A DNA stretch of 60,000 bases from Lineus longissimus (lineage: Eukaryota > Nemertea > Pilidiophora > Heteronemertea > Lineidae). The notes under the pieces are model-generated. The model saw only the letters and a list, made by a program, of their open reading frames with translations, was not told the origin of the DNA and searched no databases. Each line of letters begins with the position of its first letter. Position 1 is the stretch's first letter. Positions 58,401 through 60,000 of this stretch are shown piece after piece. The DNA lies in the NCBI RefSeq assembly GCF_910592395.1, contig NC_088326.1, positions 1,557,001-1,617,000 on the forward strand, in the 5' to 3' direction. A program made the position numbers and the translations under genes.

Positions 58401-59888
58401 TGAATTTTGCATTTCTCTAAAATTCATCAACACTTGCACATTTTGACAGTTTTGTGCCCCACCCAGACTTGTAATGCTAACTCAAAGCAGTTTGAACTCC
58501 ATGCTCATGGATGGGTGTGTTTCCATCCTGTAAGAGCTCTAATTGACTTGCAATAGCATCAATGCTTGCACACTTCTGTCAAGTGGGAGTTTTTCACAGG
58601 AGGTGGACTCGGGAGGGAACTTGTTTATCTCAGTATGACAGTATCGCAAATCAATTCATTCTAACGTGTGTTTTACACTTTTTTTCGTTTTGAACCGAAA
58701 TGATCATTTATTCATTTGGTGTGTCTGCAACCCCTCTAAAACAACATTGAACTGGGGGAGGTGGTAGTAGTTAGTGAAAGTATATCTTTTACATTAGTTT
58801 TGAAAAGTAGCCTGAGTGGGTTTCACTGAGAAAGTATAAGATAGATATGAAAAAGGAAGTCAATCAAGTGTAAAAATCTGCCAACTTTGCATGAGAAACC
58901 AGTTTTTGGCGACCCTTGGGGGGGCCGGGCATTGGGGCATTTGACCTCCCCTGCTATAGCCCAGCCAATGTTGGATCCGTAGTCTGTGCCAAGTGCCCTA
59001 TCGTGTGCACCCCAGGTCAACTCATGCCGCGTTTTGTTCAGTGCCTGCCTTTCCAGGTCAACAGTCCTTCTCCAGGTCCCTTAAGTCTGCCTTGAAAAAC
59101 TTATATAATGTTTTAGCTGTTTTTGACTAATGACTACGTCACTTTCTCATAAATCGGTAAGGTTTTCGAATCGAAATGCACATTTTCTAGAAATTGATGG
59201 TTTAATCCCGCCCGGACGGCTCGCTTCAATGCCGTTTTCGTTGATGACGTCACAACATGAACATTTTCGCGGTCGCGGTGGTTTACAATCAGCGATTTTA
59301 TAATAAATCTAATCAAAAATGGAAAATATGAGCTTTACATTTGTGATCAACAATTAAAAACGGACGTATTTCCGCAAAGTTGTAAATCACATCATAGTAT
59401 CATTTTAAAGATAATTTACAACAAACCTTAGACTTACCCCTACTGATCTTGTACATTCAGATGCCCGGAAACAAACTCAGATGTCGGCACTGACCAAGGA
59501 GAGAGACAACCTCAAACAGAACATCAAGGCGTACGAATCGTTGTTTGAGACGACACAGATGTTGATCAAGGAGTTACAGAGTAAGTAAGGCCGGGGCCGG
59601 GAGGTGAAATCTCCGTTTTCAGATGGATTTTTGAATTTCCTTCTTTTCTCCTTGTAAAAGGTTTAAGTTGGCAGCAGTGACAGAAGAATGCCGCCAGCAC
59701 TTTTCACAGCAAATGACGGGTCAGTTGCCTTGTTACGTCAAGTGTGGTATAAGTCAAATCATATAAAATATTGATAATTCTGTATCTGAATGTTGTTTTC
59801 AGTTCTCGTGAATGAAGCCACCAAGGAAGAGAAAAGAATCAAGGACGAACTCAAAAAACAGAAAATTCCTGAGTCACAAATTAATAAT
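33867..59888 (+). CDS. SMCHD1: SMCHD1 (SMC hinge domain-containing 1), 3' partial
   Basis: Thirty-three exons join in frame into 1687 codons. The last exon ends in phase 0 at a donor (59889), so the gene continues beyond the window and the SMC hinge itself is not included. The order GHKL ATPase, transducer-like region, long beta-rich middle, coiled coil is that of vertebrate SMCHD1. Family signatures read along the length: [56 protein letters not shown] and KLVPVYPP. In mammals SMCHD1 is a non-canonical SMC protein that maintains silenced chromatin, including the inactive X and repeat arrays. The invertebrate role is not known to me. It sits 3.5 kb downstream of STK3/4 on the same strand. Confidence 0.96.
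35563..35872. mobile_element. TTAA-flanked MITE, copy 1
   Basis: Begins TTAA agtgatactatgatg and ends cacgagttaccctt. It is an inverted copy of the element at 48965-49260 and carries in addition an internal segment around cgaagcgagccgtccgg that is shared with the copy at 59102. It lies in SMCHD1 intron 4 and ends about 22 bases before exon 5. Confidence 0.8.
36032..37662. other. Left part of SMCHD1 intron 5, nothing recognised
   Basis: Several short open frames but no splice-bounded exon or family signature. SMCHD1 exon 5 joins exon 6 in phase across it. Confidence 0.5.
37663..38679. mobile_element. 1-kb nonautonomous pogo/Tigger-like element
   Basis: Left end cagtggaagcccggtcggcg and right end gttaccggggttccactg are inverted repeats flanked by TA (37661-37662, 38680-38681). 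The left part repeats the phrase cgcgaccaccccg. A long AT-rich interior carries no transposase frame. Confidence 0.8.
38915..39213. repeat. 27-bp minisatellite, about 11 units, abutting an SMCHD1 donor
   Basis: Unit ggtcttcacttgaagatgcc plus tcattat, with C/T and A/G variants, starting directly after the exon 6 donor GTAAGT (38909-38914). Because 27 is a multiple of three, several frames stay open on both strands for over 130 codons; none is splice-supported. Confidence 0.93.
40441..41269. other. SMCHD1 intron 10, nothing recognised
   Basis: No exon or repeat seen. Confidence 0.5.
41270..47837 (+). CDS. SMCHD1: SMCHD1 exons 11-26: transducer and beta-rich middle
   Basis: Exons 41270-41393, 41542-41737, 41914-42108, 42337-42557, 42865-43058, 43233-43430, 43593-43737, 44022-44334, 44731-44871, 45177-45339, 45480-45690, 46123-46249, 46449-46685, 46899-47024, 47398-47477, 47680-47837. 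The first part completes the S5/transducer region ([28 protein letters not shown]). Then come Ig-like beta modules linked by LLPGPP, SGPPAKL and [10 protein letters not shown] segments, as in vertebrate SMCHD1. Every junction preserves phase. Exon 18 ends at 44334, where the first of four tandem donor copies lies. Confidence 0.94.
42142..42275. mobile_element. pogo/Tigger-type MITE, right-truncated
   Basis: Starts cagtggaacctcccttagcc after TA and contains acacctctctataaaggaca. The right inverted end is missing. SMCHD1 intron 13. Confidence 0.75.
44320..44551 (+). repeat. 58-bp tandem repeat containing an exon end and 5' splice site, four copies
   Basis: The last 15 bases of SMCHD1 exon 18 (GTGCTGACGGCAAAG) plus 43 intron bases recur at 44320, 44378, 44436 and 44494, each with the donor GTATGT intact (44335, 44393, 44451, 44509). 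The first copy is the real exon end by phase. Use of donor 2 would shift frame, and reading on into copy 3 meets a TGA. Confidence 0.95.
45854..46098 (+). repeat. Full-length tRNA-derived SINE with target duplication
   Basis: Pol III A box (tagtgcagtgg) and B box (ggttcgactcc), a tRNA-unrelated body ending gcgccatataaaagactcat, and an ATT-repeat tail. Direct repeats ttataacaattttg (45840-45853) and ttataacaatttg (46099-46111) flank it. It lies in SMCHD1 intron 21, inserted 24 bases before exon 22. Confidence 0.9.
46716..46830 (+). repeat. 5' part of the same SINE family
   Basis: Contains gagcggtagtg, a B box ggttcgactca with one change, and the ctggttcccctactggtcga body. Truncated and followed by GAT repeats. 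SMCHD1 intron 23. Confidence 0.8.
48198..48669. mobile_element. hAT-like nonautonomous element
   Basis: Ends cagacctgccaacct and, inverted at the right, cagagctaccaacct agree at 13 of 15 positions. The direct repeat cattat flanks both sides (48192-48197, 48670-48675). The interior is AT-rich with no transposase frame. SMCHD1 intron 26, ending about 90 bases before exon 27. Confidence 0.65.
48759..59888 (+). CDS. SMCHD1: SMCHD1 exons 27-33: last beta modules and coiled coil
   Basis: Exons 48759-48874, 50819-50880, 51008-51224, 51655-51807, 52222-52351, 59461-59580, 59803-59888. Exon 31 ends IPFLFYN plus one base; exon 32 begins with the rest of Asp and continues [20 protein letters not shown]. 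This matches the human FYNDVKKQ...ALTKEKD join and proves that intron 31 is 7.1 kb long. Exons 32-33 form a heptad-like coiled coil ([14 protein letters not shown]) leading to the hinge, which lies past the window. Confidence 0.93.
48965..49260. mobile_element. TTAA-flanked MITE, copy 2
   Basis: TTAA at both ends, with agggtaactcgtgtcaaatt inside the left and catcatagtatcatt inside the right. piggyBac-type elements target TTAA, but the ends are only weakly inverted, so class is uncertain. Confidence 0.8.
49731..49800. mobile_element. pogo/Tigger-type MITE fragment
   Basis: Starts cagtggaacctcactattga after TA. Only the left end remains. Confidence 0.6.
50113..50195. mobile_element. 83-bp pogo/Tigger-type MITE, complete
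   Basis: Left end cagtagaacctctctgttaa and right end ccactaagggaggttccactg (inverted), with TA on both sides. It is the shortest complete member here and defines the family's ends. Confidence 0.85.
51167..51545 (+). repeat. Tandem triplication of an SMCHD1 exon end and its donor
   Basis: The last 50-odd bases of exon 29 (acgtctaaagctggagccag to gaacttcgg) with the donor GTAAGG recur at about 51278 and 51404. The donors are at 51225, 51332 and 51458. Intervening DNA is built of a short unit, gatatcaaataatgtgggt, repeated several times. The first copy is the functional exon end by phase. Confidence 0.95.
51882..52059. mobile_element. pogo/Tigger-type MITE
   Basis: Left end cagtggaacctccctcagtt and right end gatagagaggttccactg with TA at the right. 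Internal acacctctcaattgaggatg hairpin. SMCHD1 intron 30. Confidence 0.8.
52477..52561 (-). CDS. Possible last exon of the LRR-ZU5 gene
   Basis: After an acceptor (tctgatttcag) the frame left by exon 4 (two bases, GG) continues for 27 codons beginning with a Gly codon then [16 protein letters not shown], and stops at TAA (52479-52477). Phase fits but the peptide is not recognised, and the expected ZU5 ending (aromatic after HFSG) is absent. Confidence 0.3.
52858..58006 (-). CDS. Leucine-rich repeat and ZU5 domain protein (PIDD-like)
   Basis: Exons 58006-57761, 56393-54385, 53605-53359 and 53132-52858 join in phase. Residues 1-140 are basic and Ser/Pro-rich ([15 protein letters not shown]). 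From about residue 145 there are some sixteen LRRs with the LxxLxLxxNxLxxLP pattern, then a basic Ser/Thr/Arg linker with acidic patches, then a ZU5 domain: [30 protein letters not shown], and a closing strand INAWHFSG comparable to the HFSWF ends of PIDD1 ZU5 domains. PIDD1 has LRRs, two ZU5 domains, UPA and a death domain; here I find one ZU5 and no death domain. It is probably a scaffold, function unknown. The end is uncertain: TAA follows at 52857 only if the last donor (GTAAGA) is not used. Confidence 0.85.
54254..54322. mobile_element. pogo/Tigger-type MITE fragment
   Basis: aggacacctctctatcaagg and gttgagaggtttgactgTA are inverted parts of the family. It lies in the LRR-ZU5 intron between exons 2 and 3. 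Confidence 0.6.
56394..57760. other. LRR-ZU5 intron 1, nothing recognised
   Basis: Phase-0 intron between the N-terminal exon and the LRR exon. No repeat or RNA gene seen. Confidence 0.5.
58007..59101. other. Upstream of the LRR-ZU5 gene, nothing recognised
   Basis: Would hold the promoter of the antisense gene. No TATA box or family element was recognised. Confidence 0.4.
59102..59407. mobile_element. TTAA-flanked MITE, copy 3, left-truncated
   Basis: Matches copies at 35563 and 48965 from ataatgttttagctg to atagtatcattTTAA (59404-59407); the outer left 30 or so bases are missing. It ends 53 bases before SMCHD1 exon 32. Confidence 0.8.
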
Positions 59889-60000
59889 GTAAGCGATCTT
59901 TGTCAGGTTTTTTATTTTTTTCCCAATATTTTTGTATTTTGAGTGAAGTGACGATGGAATTATTGAAAAAAGCATTGACGCCTGTAAGAGAGCGCAATTT

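Larger units (their letters stand above)
52352..59460. other. SMCHD1 intron 31, hosting the antisense LRR-ZU5 gene
   Basis: Bounded by GTAAGG at 52352 and acattcag ending at 59460. Exons 31 and 32 join within the conserved FYND motif. It contains the whole minus-strand LRR-ZU5 gene and two MITE relics. Confidence 0.9.

Overview
The window is genomic DNA of an invertebrate animal, probably a marine lophotrochozoan or an invertebrate deuterostome; the sequence alone does not settle which. It has GT-AG introns, moderate GC content, many short DNA-transposon relics (MITEs), a tRNA-derived SINE and minisatellites. I rebuilt five protein genes by hand from splice sites and codon phase. For three of them every junction keeps frame from end to end.

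Layout. (1) 85-18685, minus strand: a TDRD7 orthologue (29 coding exons, 1594 codons), a germ-granule RNA-binding scaffold with LOTUS and Tudor domains. Unusually, it has a double-stranded-RNA-binding domain between its two LOTUS domains. (2) 10711-13023, plus strand: a small BTB/POZ gene lying wholly inside a TDRD7 intron on the opposite strand. (3) 20233-30297, plus strand: the Hippo-pathway kinase STK3/STK4 (MST1/2, hpo), arranged head to head with TDRD7. It has two duplicated, apparently mutually exclusive second exons and a candidate TATA-driven alternative first exon. (4) 33867 to the window end, plus strand: SMCHD1, the GHKL-ATPase/SMC-hinge chromatin protein, 33 exons and 1687 codons, still open at the right edge. 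(5) 52858-58006, minus strand: an LRR-ZU5 protein resembling PIDD, nested antisense in the 7.1-kb SMCHD1 intron 31.

Between and inside the genes are at least four copies of a 223-bp foldback element with arms of about 100 bp, ten or more pogo/Tigger-type MITEs, three copies of a TTAA-flanked MITE, a hAT-like element, two TA-flanked palindromic MITEs, a SINE family, a tRNA-Pro(UGG)-like gene and several minisatellites. In SMCHD1, two different exon ends have been tandemly copied into the intron together with their 5' splice sites.

The genes do not form a functional unit. TDRD7 acts in germ granules, STK3/4 in growth control, SMCHD1 in chromatin silencing and the LRR-ZU5 protein possibly in signalling scaffolds. 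The strongest candidates for something undescribed are the STK3/4 exon pair with its alternative promoter, the dsRBD inside TDRD7, and the splice-donor duplications in SMCHD1. All identifications are from reading translations and remembered family features; no database was searched.
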